In this document: positions 38,797-50,824 of the stretch, one piece after another
Position numbering within the stretch: position 1 is the first letter of the stretch
How the letters are laid out: each line of letters starts with the position of its first letter
DNA from: Chionoecetes opilio
Taxonomy: Eukaryota; Arthropoda; Malacostraca; Decapoda; Majidae
Assembly: GCA_016584305.1 (NCBI GenBank)
Contig: JACEEZ010007196.1
Span: 82,501-146,500 of the forward strand
Length of the DNA stretch: 64,000 nt
Direction: 5' to 3'
The notes under the pieces: generated by a model
The model's input: the letters and a program-made list of their open reading frames with translations, nothing else
Databases searched by the model: none
Told to the model about the DNA's origin: nothing
Made by a program: the position numbers and the translations under genes

Positions 38797-39345
38797 TTAT
38801 TTTACGACAGGACCAAACTTCCCTACACAATTGGTAGCATGGTTTTTGTTTACCTTATTGTATTCTAAGAGACATTTGCTGAGCTTTCCGTCGCAAATCA
38901 ATAGTTTCGGAGATATAGAACATTTTAGGTGGGAGGAGGAATAAGTCTCCTTGCATACAAAATGCCTCCCTCTTCCTCTTCTTGTGACCTGCATCGCTTT
39001 TGTTTGGTATTTTATTAAACTTTTATTATTGGACCCAGTTAGGTTAAAGGTTAGGTAAGGTAAGGTAAGGTTAGGTTAGGTTAGGTTAGGTTAGGTAAGG
39101 TAAGGTTAGGTTAGGTTAGATAAGGGTGCGCCTCCGAAACAAAAGCGATGCAGGTCACAAGAAGAGGAAGAGGGAGGCATTTTGTAAACAAGGAGACTTA
39201 TTCTTCCTCCCACCTAAAATGTTCATATCTCCGAAACTATTGATTTGCGACGGAAAGCTCAGAGAAAATGTCTCTTAGAATACAATAAGGTAAACAAAAA
39301 CCATGCTCCCTATTGTGTAGGGAAGTTTGGTCCTATCGTAAAAAT
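38797..39345. repeat. Second foldback centred on a TTAGG-type array, unit copy 2
   Basis: Counterpart of 27096-27640; arms and centre match with a few indels, and the central array has one more regular ggttaggtta run. Confidence 0.9.
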
Positions 39346-42300
39346 GTACCTTATTTTCATATAATTATTGCTGAGTTAAGGCTGGTTCACACTGAGGTTT
39401 TTTCGTCATTTTTGTAAACAGAGAAGTCTGTCTCTTGCGGGCTGGTGCGGAGATTACGTTCACACACACAATTCGTTTCGGTCGACAAATCTTCTTCTTC
39501 TTGTGACCTTTTCTGCTTAGGTAGTATCGCCAAAGACACTCTACGTTGTAGTGTCTTTGGTATCGCTTTGTAGGTCGTCTGTCAAGCTCGTGCTGACGAC
39601 CAGGGTCGTCCCTGACTTCCCGTGCCTGACCTGCAGGGTCAGGGGTCACGTCGAGCTACAAGGGCTAGGGGCTAGGGGCTGGCTTGTGTGTATTTGGCGC
39701 GCGAAAGATAAGTTTTCGCGCACTTTATTATGAAGTAGTATTGATAGTTTCATTTTTTCCTTGATATCATCTACTAAATCAAACCCCACGTCTAACCTAA
39801 CATAATCTGATTTAAACTAACAACTGTTTTATGGCTAGCTAAAATGGAAAATCGCCAATCGCCATTGGCATGGAAATTGGGATTCAAATTAAGGATGAAA
39901 AGATCTGCACGATGATGTAAGTTAAATTGTTAGTTTTTAGTGTCCAATTCCGAAATTATGCCAATAATTGGGGTGAGTGGGGAAGAGGGACGTGCTGGCT
40001 TCTGCGTTTATTTGAATTTGGCACGAGAAATTCTCGGCAACTCGGTCGATAAAAGACCGAGTGAAGCGGCTATCACATGGTGCGTTTCGTCGAACTTGCC
40101 ATTTGGTTGGACTGTTTGGTCGAACTTCGAGGGTCATTTCGCCGAACATGTTCGATGAAAGGGTTTTGTGAAATTATAAAAAATGTTGCACATACGTCGA
40201 ACAACCCCGGGGGTCAAAAAAATCTATACTTTTTCTGTAAGTTTAAATAGTGTTAGCAATTTTTAAAGCATTGAAATAAACCCCATCTATAATATTTTAC
40301 AGAAAAATTAATACGATGGGTCTATTTTATTTATGGATAGATTTTCAAAAATATAAAAGCAATTTGATGTCTTACAATTTGGGGTGAATGTTTACAAAGT
40401 AGAATTAGATCTAAAAAGTATAAGGGGGAGAGGAAATGGAAATGAGCGTGGGGTTTTTCACTGAAATGGATGTGAAATGAATGTGGTTAAAAAGGACGGA
40501 AGAGAATGGATGTTTTTTGCTGCTGGGGAACGGGGTGTGATGACTGGTGGGCCCAAGGGGGGGGTTTATTGGGGACAGGGAAAGGTTGGAGAAAATCCCC
40601 CTAACCACCCCCCGGGCGGCCTACGTGGGCATTAGACGGCAAACGGCGCCACCAGCGGAAAAACTTGCCCCCGAATGCCCGCCGTAGTGCCGCGGGTGTT
40701 TTTCAGAAGGAAAATTTATTATCTGTAAACCCAATGTACAGAATTTGAAAAATGTTTGCTTTTATTTTTAAACATTCTAAAACAACATTTATGTGATGAT
40801 ATTTGGATGTATAAAAACACCCGGCTACTTAAACCCTTGAATCTCCGTCCGCCCGCGGGTGATATTTGAAGTGCCCCAAAAAATATTAATGCGGCTACTC
40901 TCGGGCAAAATGTTTGGTCCATTTAGATAGTGATCTGTCGCCGTGCATGCTTGGTCATGTTTTCTGTGTTGCTGTGGTACAGTTAAAACTTGCCCCCCAG
41001 TAGGTCGTTTAATTCTTGAAAAAAAAAAATTTAAAAACCCAAAAATGGCTTTCCTTCGTTTTTCGTACACGCTCTTTTGCCCCCGACATTAAATCCATCG
41101 AAATGAAAGTACCGTGAAAGATTAGGACTGAAACCATAAAAAGGGAGTGTGTTGGGTTTTAGAGCAGCACACTCATTTTTTTAAAGGGGTTTTTACCCGG
41201 TGAACATTAAAAGGAAATCAGTTTATATGAGTTCGTTATTTATCGGGTTTGGGAAAGCCCCTCATTTTTTTTTTTTTTTCCATTAGGTCTTTTTACGGAA
41301 GATAAAGGGGTTTTAAAAAAGGGTTGAATAAAAGTGAGTTAGGTGTCAAGATGATGTACATTTTTGAAAATACGGGCGTAAACAAAAAAAAAGTGTCTTT
41401 CGGACATAAAAAGAGCTTTTTATCCCGTGTTTTGAAGTCGCATTCGACAATAAATATGTTTAAAATTTTTACTTTTTTATGGCTGATGATGGCTTTTTTT
41501 TAATGAAGTAGCTAGGTTCGTAGGGGGAAGTAGAATTGTTAACTTTGGTCCCTGAACAGTCGCCCCGTGGGCCCTATCGGGTAGGCTTTTTTAAAAGTGG
41601 AACTGCCCTTCGAAACTTTACACGTGGGCGAGTGTTCCCTATCGGCGAAAGTTCTGGGTTTGGGTTGTTTTCGGAAAATTTCCCATAAACCGTGAACATC
41701 TTTTAACGTTTCCCAAAACCCCGAAAAATTTAAAGGGTTGGGGCCCTCATATTATCGTGTTATTTGGCCGAAATCTAAGCCACTCCCTCTCTACCTACGG
41801 GGCCCGTTTTATAGCGTTGGGCGTCACTGGCCTATCTATAGCCCCTTGCTAATTCGGTAAAATTCTAGTTTTTGGGCCCATACCCCCCCTTTGACCCCAA
41901 ACTAGTTTGGGGGGAAACCTGGAAAATTCCGGATAATGGCTGGGGTAAAAAATATGCGTCCGAAACCACTTTTTTTTTTTAGTTATGGAAGTTAAAAAAA
42001 TTTCCCCTAATCTGGGAAAAATTTAAATTGGATTTCTTCTGGGGTCCAGAGACTTGGTTTTAACAAAATGGGGCCGCCTAGGGCAAATAAGAAATTTTTT
42101 GGGGGGCTATATGGGGTTTTAATTAGTAATTTTAGGGGGTTATTAGTTTTTTTTTGGGGTTTAAATAGTGATTTTGGTTATTAATTTTTAAAGGGTTTAG
42201 TGGGGTTTTTGGGTTGAAATTTTTGGGGGGGTTATAGGGGGGTTTTGGGTTTTAGTAACTTATAGTGAGGTTATTTTAAAGTAACTTTTAGGGGTTTTTA

Positions 42301-43059
42301 GGGGAGGTTGGGTTAGAAATTTTTTGGGGGTTATTTTTGGGGAAAATTTTAAAAAACTTATGCCCTATTTTATGTTTAACTATAGTTATGTTATTTTAGA
42401 ATCAGAAAATGACGCGCGACTGCCCTCTATATTTTGGGGTCATACGGCGGCCGCATGGGTGGCAAACCGACGTGGGGAACCCTGACGATCCTAAACAGAA
42501 TGATGACCAAAAAGTGTCGAAACACACCCAACACCCCGCTAGGGGGTTTAAAGGGTTGTTGGGTTTTAGATTTGGTTAGGCAAATTTTTAGTTTTTGGGG
42601 GGGGGGGAGGTTAGATTAGTTTTGGGTTTTAGGTTGGGTTTTGGTTATCGGTGGTCAACCCCCCCGCTAGGATTGGGTTTAAATTTTGGGTTTTATGTAA
42701 TTTCTCAAAAAAATAAAAGGGAAAATTACCCTAGTTTTAAAGGGAAAATTTTAACCCCCCCCTAAACAAAAAACCTCTTAAATTACGTTTTTTCCGACGC
42801 ATAATTTTTTTTTCCACCCAAAAACCCCCGCATTTCCCCCAGGCCCCCAAAACTTTTTGGGGGGAATTTGGGAGAGTGGGGGCAAACACTAGAATTTTCC
42901 CTTATATTTTTTAGCATTTCATTCTTTCCCCCTTTAAAACAAATTTATTTTACCAAAAATCAAACCCAAAAAGTTTATTTTTTACCCCTTTATTTTTTCG
43001 GCTTTTTCATTTTTTTAAAAGTTAGCTACTGTCGGGGTTTCTTTAAACCGAAAAGGCAG

Positions 43060-43135
43060 GCACCGCTGGGGGATCAAACCCCGAGCCCTTTCCCCAATTG
43101 GGGGCGGCTGCCCCGTTACACTACGGTCGCCTCTC
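43060..43135 (-). mobile_element. tRNA-derived SINE head (third family)
   Basis: On the minus strand an A-box-like cgtagtgtaacggggca is followed by a B-box-like ggtttgatccccc at the right spacing, then ggtgcctgcc. It resembles a tRNA head on a SINE. Surrounding quality is low, so body and tail are not defined. Confidence 0.5.
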
Positions 43136-46100
43136 GGGGGACAACCCACACTCTCCCCCCAAAGGGCCTCCCCAGAGCCAGCCCGGGGGAATGTGTACCC
43201 TTTTTACCTCGATCCTACTAAACTGCCCCTTTTTTAGAGGTAGGGGGTTTCCAAAAGGGCCCGGGCCACACAGTTACTAAAAATTAAAAATGTTGTTTTT
43301 TCCCCCCCCCCGCCATTAAACACCCCAAAACTTTAAAATAAAATTACCTGAAAGTCGGGAAAAACCCTTAAATTTTTATTTCTAAAGGAAAAACTGAAAT
43401 TTAAAGTTACCGAAAATTTTTTTAACATTGAAATTTTACCGAAATAAAAACAACAACTTTTTTTTTGAAATATCGTGGAATTTTTCCATGGAATTGTCGC
43501 GAAAAGGAATTCCCCTGCAAAAAAAACTTAGCCTCGACGACGCAAAATGTTCTTTACCTTTTTAATTTTTGTTCATTCTTTTTTTTAAAAAGCATCTACC
43601 ATTCCCCGCGGGACCGGATGCAGCAGGGTGCTTGATCCCTTTGCAGAGTGCTGAGGGTTTGGGTTTTCATGGACTTTTTATTAAAGGAAATTTTAAATTG
43701 CTTTACTGAATTTTTTTTTGCAAAATGGGTTTAGTTGTTTTTTAAAATAAAAATTTTAAGGTAAAGTTTGGTTTTAGGGAACCCTTTTTAAATTGCGGAA
43801 AATATCACCCTTATTGACTGTTTTTTTTATGTTTTTTATCACGAGATTTTTTTTTAACCCTAAATCAGTCAGCACTTTTTTTCCTCAAAAGACAGAAAAC
43901 TAACCAAACCCTGATTAACGCTGAGAAAATTTTTTTTGCTTTAAAGGGAGATTACGTTTTTTTTTGGGTGGGGGGCCATGAATTATTTTTTATTTTAAAA
44001 AAAAAATTACTGATCCTTCTATGAGACATAACACTTATGAATGTTTCCCGGGCAGACCCATCCATCAGGGGGGGTCGTGATTTTTGGGGTATGGGGAACG
44101 CCCCCCAAAACTGAGGCGCTGGTGGCACGGGTTTGTAAAAATTCCCAAACGCTTAAACCATAGGGATAAAAGTCCCAAAGGTGGTTGGGCGAACTTTTCC
44201 CCTTCAGAATGCGGAAGGGTTTATGTTTTTGGTTTAAAGAAATAATGAGGGATATGTTTTCCCTTTGGATGGTTTTTTTTATAATTTTTTTTATTGTACA
44301 AGTGTGTTTGAATTTGCCCCGGCTCTTAAAAGCTTATAAAAAAAATGTAATGGAAATATTTTTTTGCCACATAATTTTAAATTTTTTATTTTTTCCCCTC
44401 TCTCTCTTCTCGCTCTCGCTCTCTCTCTCTCTCCCCTTTTTGAACTCATGGGTGGTTTTTCTCAATCCCGATAAAGGGCAGAAACCGCTTTTGTTTTAAA
44501 AAAGAATTTGTTCCCCTCAGATTTTTTCGAGCACCTCATATTTTCATGTATATCCCAATTTTCATGATACCTTTGCTTGCACAACTAGGGCTGTTATTTT
44601 AAATAGGGTGGGGTTAGGACTTGTGTGTCGAATTAATATAGAGTTACTTTCCCATGAAATTTATCTATATGATGCAACATTCGGTTACCAGGGTGAAATT
44701 TGGCAATTTAGGTATCTTTTAAAAAAATCGACACATCCTAACTACCAAAAACGCCAACAATCCCTCTACATTTTAATGAAACATTTTCTTGTACATTTCC
44801 TTCCGGGAACCCCTTCGGGTTGTTTTCTTTTGGGATCTTGGCTAACATTTTTTTCCTTTTTTCCCCCCTTTTTGGGCCATGCAGCACACCTCTCTACATT
44901 GTGGACTTCCTGCCCCCATGCCCCAACCCCTTTCTAAGTATTTTTTTTTTTTTAAATGTTTTCCTATGTAATTTTGGAGTGTTTTTAAGTGAAAAAGCCC
45001 CCTCAAAAAAGGGGTACACATCATGATGCACTTGAAAACCCTTTACCCCCAAACAAAAGGGCTTCCCCTTTTGGGAAAAACTGAAATACGGGATTGTTTT
45101 TTTTTTTTTTCTTCGGGTTTTGGGAAGGTTTTGAAAAAAGATGAAATTGTCGAAAAAGGGAGAAAAAATTTTTCTAAAAAGAGTAATTTTGAAGAGTTTT
45201 TTTCACTAATGCTAACCCCCCTTTCCCAAAGGTGAAATATTGTTTTCAAATGATGTATGGGGGTAAGCACTATGCGTCCCCAAACCCCCCTTTTCCTTTC
45301 TGTGCCTATAGTGTTTTGGTCCCAACCCCAAATTTGGAACCTGTTTACTAACCTCTGCAAAAATTTCCCTTTGTGACTCTAACCTTCTAAGGAAATGCCC
45401 CTATTACTGACAAGAGGGGTTCTACAAACTTCTCATTTTTAATGAATGAAAATTCCTATACAAACCCTGTATGAAAAAACTGAATGCTTTTTGGGTAAAA
45501 TTTAGTTACATTCCCATATCCCCAGAAAATTTTTAAAAAGCATATCTCGCCTTACCTTTTTAGGGAATTTGTGACTGGGATGCTTTTTTGACTGAAAATA
45601 TGGGGGGTCACATTATATTAACTATTAACCCTAAGCCATTATTTGGGGGCCCGACCCTTGTGGCAGTAATAAATTTTTTCTGGTTTAAAAAAATTTGCCC
45701 TAAAATGTACTACAGTACATATCCATTTTTCTGTCCTCATTCACAGACATGGGGGCTTTTCCATATACATACCGTATTTTCAATTACAAAGGGACTTTAA
45801 AAAAAATTTTGTTGTGCGTCTGCTTTCCCAAAATGAAACAGTGTGAAGTCTACTATATTTTGTTTGAATTTTTTCTGAAAATCTTCAGAGGGGGCGGCTT
45901 CAGTGTATCGCCCCACTTCAAATACAAAAACCTGACAGGGGAATGGAGGATGCGGGAAGGGAGCAATGCCAGATAGAGCAGAAAAGGCACAACGTGCCGT
46001 GGAGCACTACTCCCCCAGGGTGGTGTTGGCTCAGGAGAAAAAACACTTAAGCCTGATCGCATCAATCTTGGGGGCATACCCCGCGGGGCAATTTGCCAAG

Positions 46101-46768
46101 ACCTACAAAATATACCTCGCTCAAGGGTGTCCTGTGGTGCGCGTGCGATCGACTTTCCCCCGTGCGGCCGGGGTTAACCAGTCTGCTGGGCCCCCTCAAA
46201 TTTATGCCTAACTGACCTGAATTAAAATGTCCAAACCCGGGTTTTTTTTGAGCCGACATGAAACCAAAAAAATGAAGAATGAAAAATATACAAGAACACG
46301 TTTTTTAAAAACACATACATATCGACAGAAATTTTTAAAGACATACAAAAAATGCTGTCACAACTATTTCATTTTTACGGATTTTTAGGCAGACCCATAG
46401 AAAAAAAAGGGAGGCCCGACAAAAAAAACTTTTTCACTTCAGGAACTGGGTTTTATGTATACTTTACGCTTCATTTTCCCCTGCAAGGAAGCTAGAACAC
46501 TTTTTGGGAGCATCCTTTTTTCCCCCTGTTTGATGTAGTGTAGGGGGGGGTTTGGGGTGTGTTGGGTGCCCTGGGAAGGGGGGGGTTTTGTGGGGGGGGG
46601 GAAAAAGGAAGAGGGTGTTATAGTGACAGCTGTGGTGGGGAGATGGGGGTGAGACATGAAAAGGAAAAGGAGGGGGGGATAAAACCCGGAAAGGAACTTT
46701 TTTTTTTCTCTTTTTTTTTTCCCTTCCTTAATTCATGTCTTTACAAACCCTCTCATCTCTCACCACTA

Positions 46769-46902
46769 GTTTGGTGGAAAAAAGTTTTGAACGACCTCGG
46801 AAAAAATAAAAAGACCAAACAACATGGAAAACAAAAAAGAAACCCAAACAAACAAGTCTTTGGGCATTTTCCGAGTCGTTCTAAACTCTTTTTCCACCAA
46901 AA
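46769..46902. repeat. Short foldback, 36 bp arms
   Basis: tttggtggaaaaaagttttg with aacgacctcggaaaa returns inverted as ttttccgagtcgttc with taaactctttttccaccaaa. The spacer is about 60 bp and A-rich. Confidence 0.75.
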
Positions 46903-47321
46903 TAGGTTCCCCAAATCATCATTTAGAACCTGCATTTCACCAGATTGAAAACAGCATTTTTGGAGGTTCCCCCTCCCCCCATGCTTTTCTGGCTCATGGA
47001 CTTGCCACCAACCCGTAAAAAAAGTGCTATATGTGTCCCCTTTTTAAAAATGGATTTGTCAGGCAAAATTTCATCTGTAGACCTGGGGGGGGGGGTTTAG
47101 GAAGGTGGGGTATGGGGGAAAATTTTGGCCAAGGACAAGATGGCAACCCTCTCCCCCTTTATACATATCTTTGTGCCCGCCCGAGGATTTTGGAGGGACT
47201 GTGAGGACTAACCTCCACCAGTGGGGATGTCGATATCGACAAACCCAAGAAATTTTAACACATCACTGAGAGGGCAAAAAAACTGAAAACTTTTTTGTTC
47301 CTAATTTTTTTTTTTCAGTGA

Positions 47322-47336
47322 CTATATATACATAAA

Positions 47337-47370
<34 letters not shown>

Positions 47371-47460
47371 AAATAATATATATATATATATATTATAAAA
47401 TATATTTAATTTAAAATTTAATTTTTTAATTTTTTATATATATTTTTTGTTTTTTTTATT
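47322..47460. repeat. AT-rich simple repeat
   Basis: Imperfect TA/TATAA repeats followed by T-rich sequence. Confidence 0.85.
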
Positions 47461-48509
47461 TATTTATTTTTTTCAGTGGACAGTATTACAGTAAATTTCA
47501 GTATTCCCTAAACCATCTGCCCTTATGTTTTAAAAAGGGAAAAGGGGGTAGGGTATTATAGAGAAGGATGGAGACAGCAGAGTGGTAAAATGAAGGTGGA
47601 TGGATAGGTTTCAGGGAATAAAATGGGAAGGGAAAACCTGCTTTAAATTTGAGTTTTTGAAAAAGGTTTACCAAAAAAATCCGGTTAATTTTAAAAGTTC
47701 AATAATTTTTTTATGTTTTTTTTATGGCCCCCAAATTTTTTAAATGTTAAAAGGATCTCGATTTCAAATCTTTAATCTTCATTCATCTCGTTCTTCATGG
47801 CTGTTTCCCCCTGTAAATCCAATGCGGATTTTTTTTTTTGTTTTTAAAAAAAAAAACGAAGTCCCCAAAATGATTTGTTGGGGGTCTTTTATCATATACT
47901 GGATAACGACAAAATATTTTTGGGTTTTAAATTAAGCATATTGCATAATTTTGTAATGTTTTTTTGGGGGTTGACAGTCCATGGCCCGTACCGAGAGTCA
48001 TGATGGAAAGGGTTAGCGACGACCCCTTCGTTTTGGGCAGGAAGGGGACCATAAAAGGGGTATTTTTCGGAACGAAAGAGGGAGCGACGTAGGGCGGCAC
48101 AAAGACACGGGCCCTTCGTGTCCCTTTGGGCGACCGCGTCCCGCTCTTTTATAACGAAAAAAATCCCTTTTTTGGTACCCTTCCTGTCAACGAAGGTTTT
48201 CCCCTCGCCCCTTTTAAACAAAACCCGTACGGGCCCCTCAGTCTTTACGGGTAATGGGCTTTTGCAACACCCCTAAAAAAAATTACTATAAACTGCATTG
48301 GGTTAGAAAGTGTAACCGTAAATATTCCTCAATCATTTTAAAATAAAACGGCAAATGGTCATTGCCCAAAAGGCGGGCCGCTGGGAGCCCGGCCCCCCGG
48401 TGACCCCTGAGCAAATCCCCACGGCCCTACGGGCGTACACTTCCCTCGGGCCGCCGGTAAAAAACTACGGAGGCCTCCGGGGCCCTCCGTCTTTGTGTTT
48501 TTCTGGGTG

Positions 48510-48772
48510 TGGTGTTTGTTTGTTTTTTTTTAAGGATAAATTTCCCCAGAGCCATAGGGGATCTAAACCCCTCGGGGTTTGTGTTTTGGGCCCAAGCCAC
48601 CACCCCGGGGGGGGGGTCATAAACCCCGGGTAACCCCGGTACCCATTCCTGTTTGGGGGGACGGGGCTTTGGGGTTTTTAAAAAAAATCCCCATCTTCCC
48701 CCGCTCCCCGGGGGTCAACCCGGGCTTCTCGGTTTGTGACCCCACGTGCTAACCCCATAAAACTACGGGGCC
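48510..48772 (-). mobile_element. tRNA-Val-derived SINE family V, copy 2 (degraded)
   Basis: Inverse of 16491-16743: the (GTTT)n tail at 48511-48530, then cagagccata, and at the far end the tRNA head as cttctcggtttgtgacccca and actacggggcccc. Many bases differ by homopolymer substitution. Its presence in both E1 and E3 dates it before their separation. Confidence 0.85.
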
Positions 48773-49559
48773 CCGTAAAAATTTAAGATCCGGGAAAATG
48801 GACGAGGACGCTCGGTTTCCCTTTTTTGAGACACTGACTACATATGGTAAATTTTTTCACACTAGGGGAAACCCAATTGCTTACAAAATTGGTGTGTGGT
48901 TTTTTGGGGATTGGGGCGGGGGGGGGGCCCCCCGCCAAGTTTTTGGGGGGCCACAGGGAAAAGTGGCCGGCGGCCGCCCACCCTCCGCCCCCCACGCCAT
49001 TTTGGCTCTGCCACGCCCCGCCCGGGATGAAATTATTACCCCAACCTAACCCAACCCAACCTTCTAACCCGGGGGGAGCCCGTCCCCCTTGGGCCCCTTA
49101 CGGGAATATTAAATTAACCTACCGAAACTTAACCTAACCGGGGGCGCAGTTTTCGTCCCACTAAAATCATTTAGCCCACACGAACGCGTCCCTTTTTCAT
49201 CTGTTTTTCTGGGAGTTTTTTTCTTCTAACAATCACCTCCTCCCTTTTCATCACCAGTACTTTCGTACAAAACTTTCCCCGGGCCCCTCGTGTCCCCGCT
49301 TCATCTTTGTTTTTTATTGTTTGGGGGAAGCGGGTTTGGGCCCCAACCCTGTGCAATGGTTTTGTCATGTTTTTGAAAGAAAAGGTTTCCCAAACCCAAA
49401 AGCCCCGTTTGGGGTTTGACGAAACGCCTCGTGTGATACCCGCCCTTTTTTGGTGGGGTGATTTTTTTTAAAAAACCTATTGCGACCAAGGCACCCGCCC
49501 CAACCCAGACCGACTTCTCTGTCCCACAAAGTGGCCCCAAAAAAACCCCAGTGTAAAAC

Positions 49560-50215
49560 CCCCCTTTTGGTTTGGTTTTGGTTTTGTTTAGGTTGTTAAA
49601 GTTTTATTTAGGTTATGTTAGGCTTAAGGCTGATCACACTTGGGGTTTTTTTGTCATTTTTTCTGACAGAAGGGGGCTGGGGCTTTGGGGGGGTGTCATG
49701 AAACGCAATAATTTAAAAAAAAAAAAAACCCCCCACCGGGGGGGGGGTCGGTCTTTATCTAAACCCACTTGACGAAATTTTCCCCGCGCCAAATTCAAAA
49801 AAACCAGAAGCCACACCCCCCTCTCCCAAATTTAAAACCCCCAAATTTTTGGTTTTAATTTCGGTATTGGGGCCCAAAAACAACAAAATTTTAAATTACA
49901 TCATCGTGCAAAATCTTTTCATCTTTTAAATTGAAACCAAATTTCCCATGCCCAAAGGCGAACCCTATAATACCGAAAATTTTTTTCCCTTTTTAGCTAG
50001 CCATAAACGGTTGGGTTTGTTTTAAATCAATTATGTTTTGGGGTTGACGTGGGGGTTTTATTTAGTAGATGATTCAAGGAAAAAAAAAACTAAATCAAAA
50101 CTACTTCATAAAAGTTTAAAATGGCCGAAAACTTATTTTTCGCGCGCCAAATCACACAAGCCAGGCCCCTAGCCCCTAGCCCCGACGTGACCCCTGACCC
50201 TGCTGCCCCGGGGAC
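49560..50215. repeat. Rearranged, error-rich copy of the unit's right end
   Basis: 49620-49690 resembles 27660-27745 in direct orientation (ttaaggctg.tcacact). 49745-50215 is the inverse of about 27930-28360, including catcatcgtgcaaaatcttt and ggcccctagcccctagcccc. The order shows a fourth partial copy next to E3, in mosaic arrangement. Confidence 0.75.
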
Positions 50216-50824
50216 AAAACCCCCCGGAAATCATTTTAAACCAAATTTCTCTGCAGTGTCCAACCCCCCACGGGCCCCCCGTTTTAAATTTCTACCCCGC
50301 TAAACTCCTCGCCCTGAACGGCCAAACCCCCTTTGACATTCCCACCCACTTTCTGCCCGCGACAGGGGTCCATCCTTCACAACTTGGGCAAACCACCTCA
50401 CCGGGCCTTCCTGAAGGAAGGGTTTCCCCTGCCCCGTTTTTGATAGCCCTCATAAAGGGCATCATCAGAGTTCCTTGGGAAACCCCCGCAGCCCTGAACA
50501 ACACCAAAAGTGTAAGAAAAACGTGCAAAAATGTCTACGAGTAAATGCAGCAATGACACATCTACAGAGATTGGGCTGGCCACGAGGCAGAATTTTTTTT
50601 TTTGTGGAAAAAATAAAGCAGCACAGGATAAAAGGGGATACTTTAAAACAGAAAAAATCACAAGAAGAAGAAGAAGATTTGTCTCCCGAAAAGAATTTTC
50701 GTGTTAACGGGAACCCCTAATTTTCCCCACTACCCCCCAAGGGGCCGACTTCTCGTCAGATAAAAGCCGAAAAAAAAGCCATTGAATCAAAACCTTTTTT
50801 GGGAAAGGGTTTAAAAAAAAAAGT
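50216..50824. other. No gene recognised, error-rich
   Basis: Short overlapping ORFs on both strands without motifs. Homopolymer runs continue to about 50830, after which the sequence becomes clean again. Confidence 0.4.

Larger units (their letters stand above)
28978..40065. repeat. 11.1 kb duplicated unit, copy 2
   Basis: Direct copy of 17297-28358 with the same order of contents. Most differences are one-base indels in the left three quarters; the last 2.5 kb is nearly identical. See copy 1 for structure. Confidence 0.95.
40598..48504. other. 7.9 kb insertion in E3, error-rich, no intact gene
   Basis: Dense runs of G, C, A and T make ORFs unreliable. Visible pieces are: a repeat of cgtgggcgag...tatcggcgac at 41550-41670 (also near 21955 and 33660); G/T-rich ttagggg-like sequence at 42080-42640 that may be a corrupted TTAGG array; a SINE-like head at 43060-43135; CT repeats near 44400-44435; a foldback at 46769-46902; and AT repeats at 47322-47460. 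I could not find the insertion's own terminal repeats. Nothing here supports a functional gene. Confidence 0.5.
40066..49443 (-). mobile_element. Element E, inverted copy E3, with a 7.9 kb insertion
   Basis: The right end of E (gcggctatcacatggtgcgt) starts at 40066. The inverse of 16744-17296 runs to about 40597; the inverse of about 15473-16743 resumes at 48505 and ends at 49443 with the other terminus (gaaacgcctcgtgtgatacc). Homology stops exactly at the E termini, which supports E as a mobile unit. E3 has SINE V but lacks the SINE L found in E1. Sequence quality is poor, with many bases replaced by homopolymers. Confidence 0.75.

Noticed and set aside
42434..46948. Many 60-130 aa ORFs in the E3 insertion
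   Set aside because: Composition follows homopolymer runs, frames overlap on both strands and no motifs appear; sequence quality is poor.
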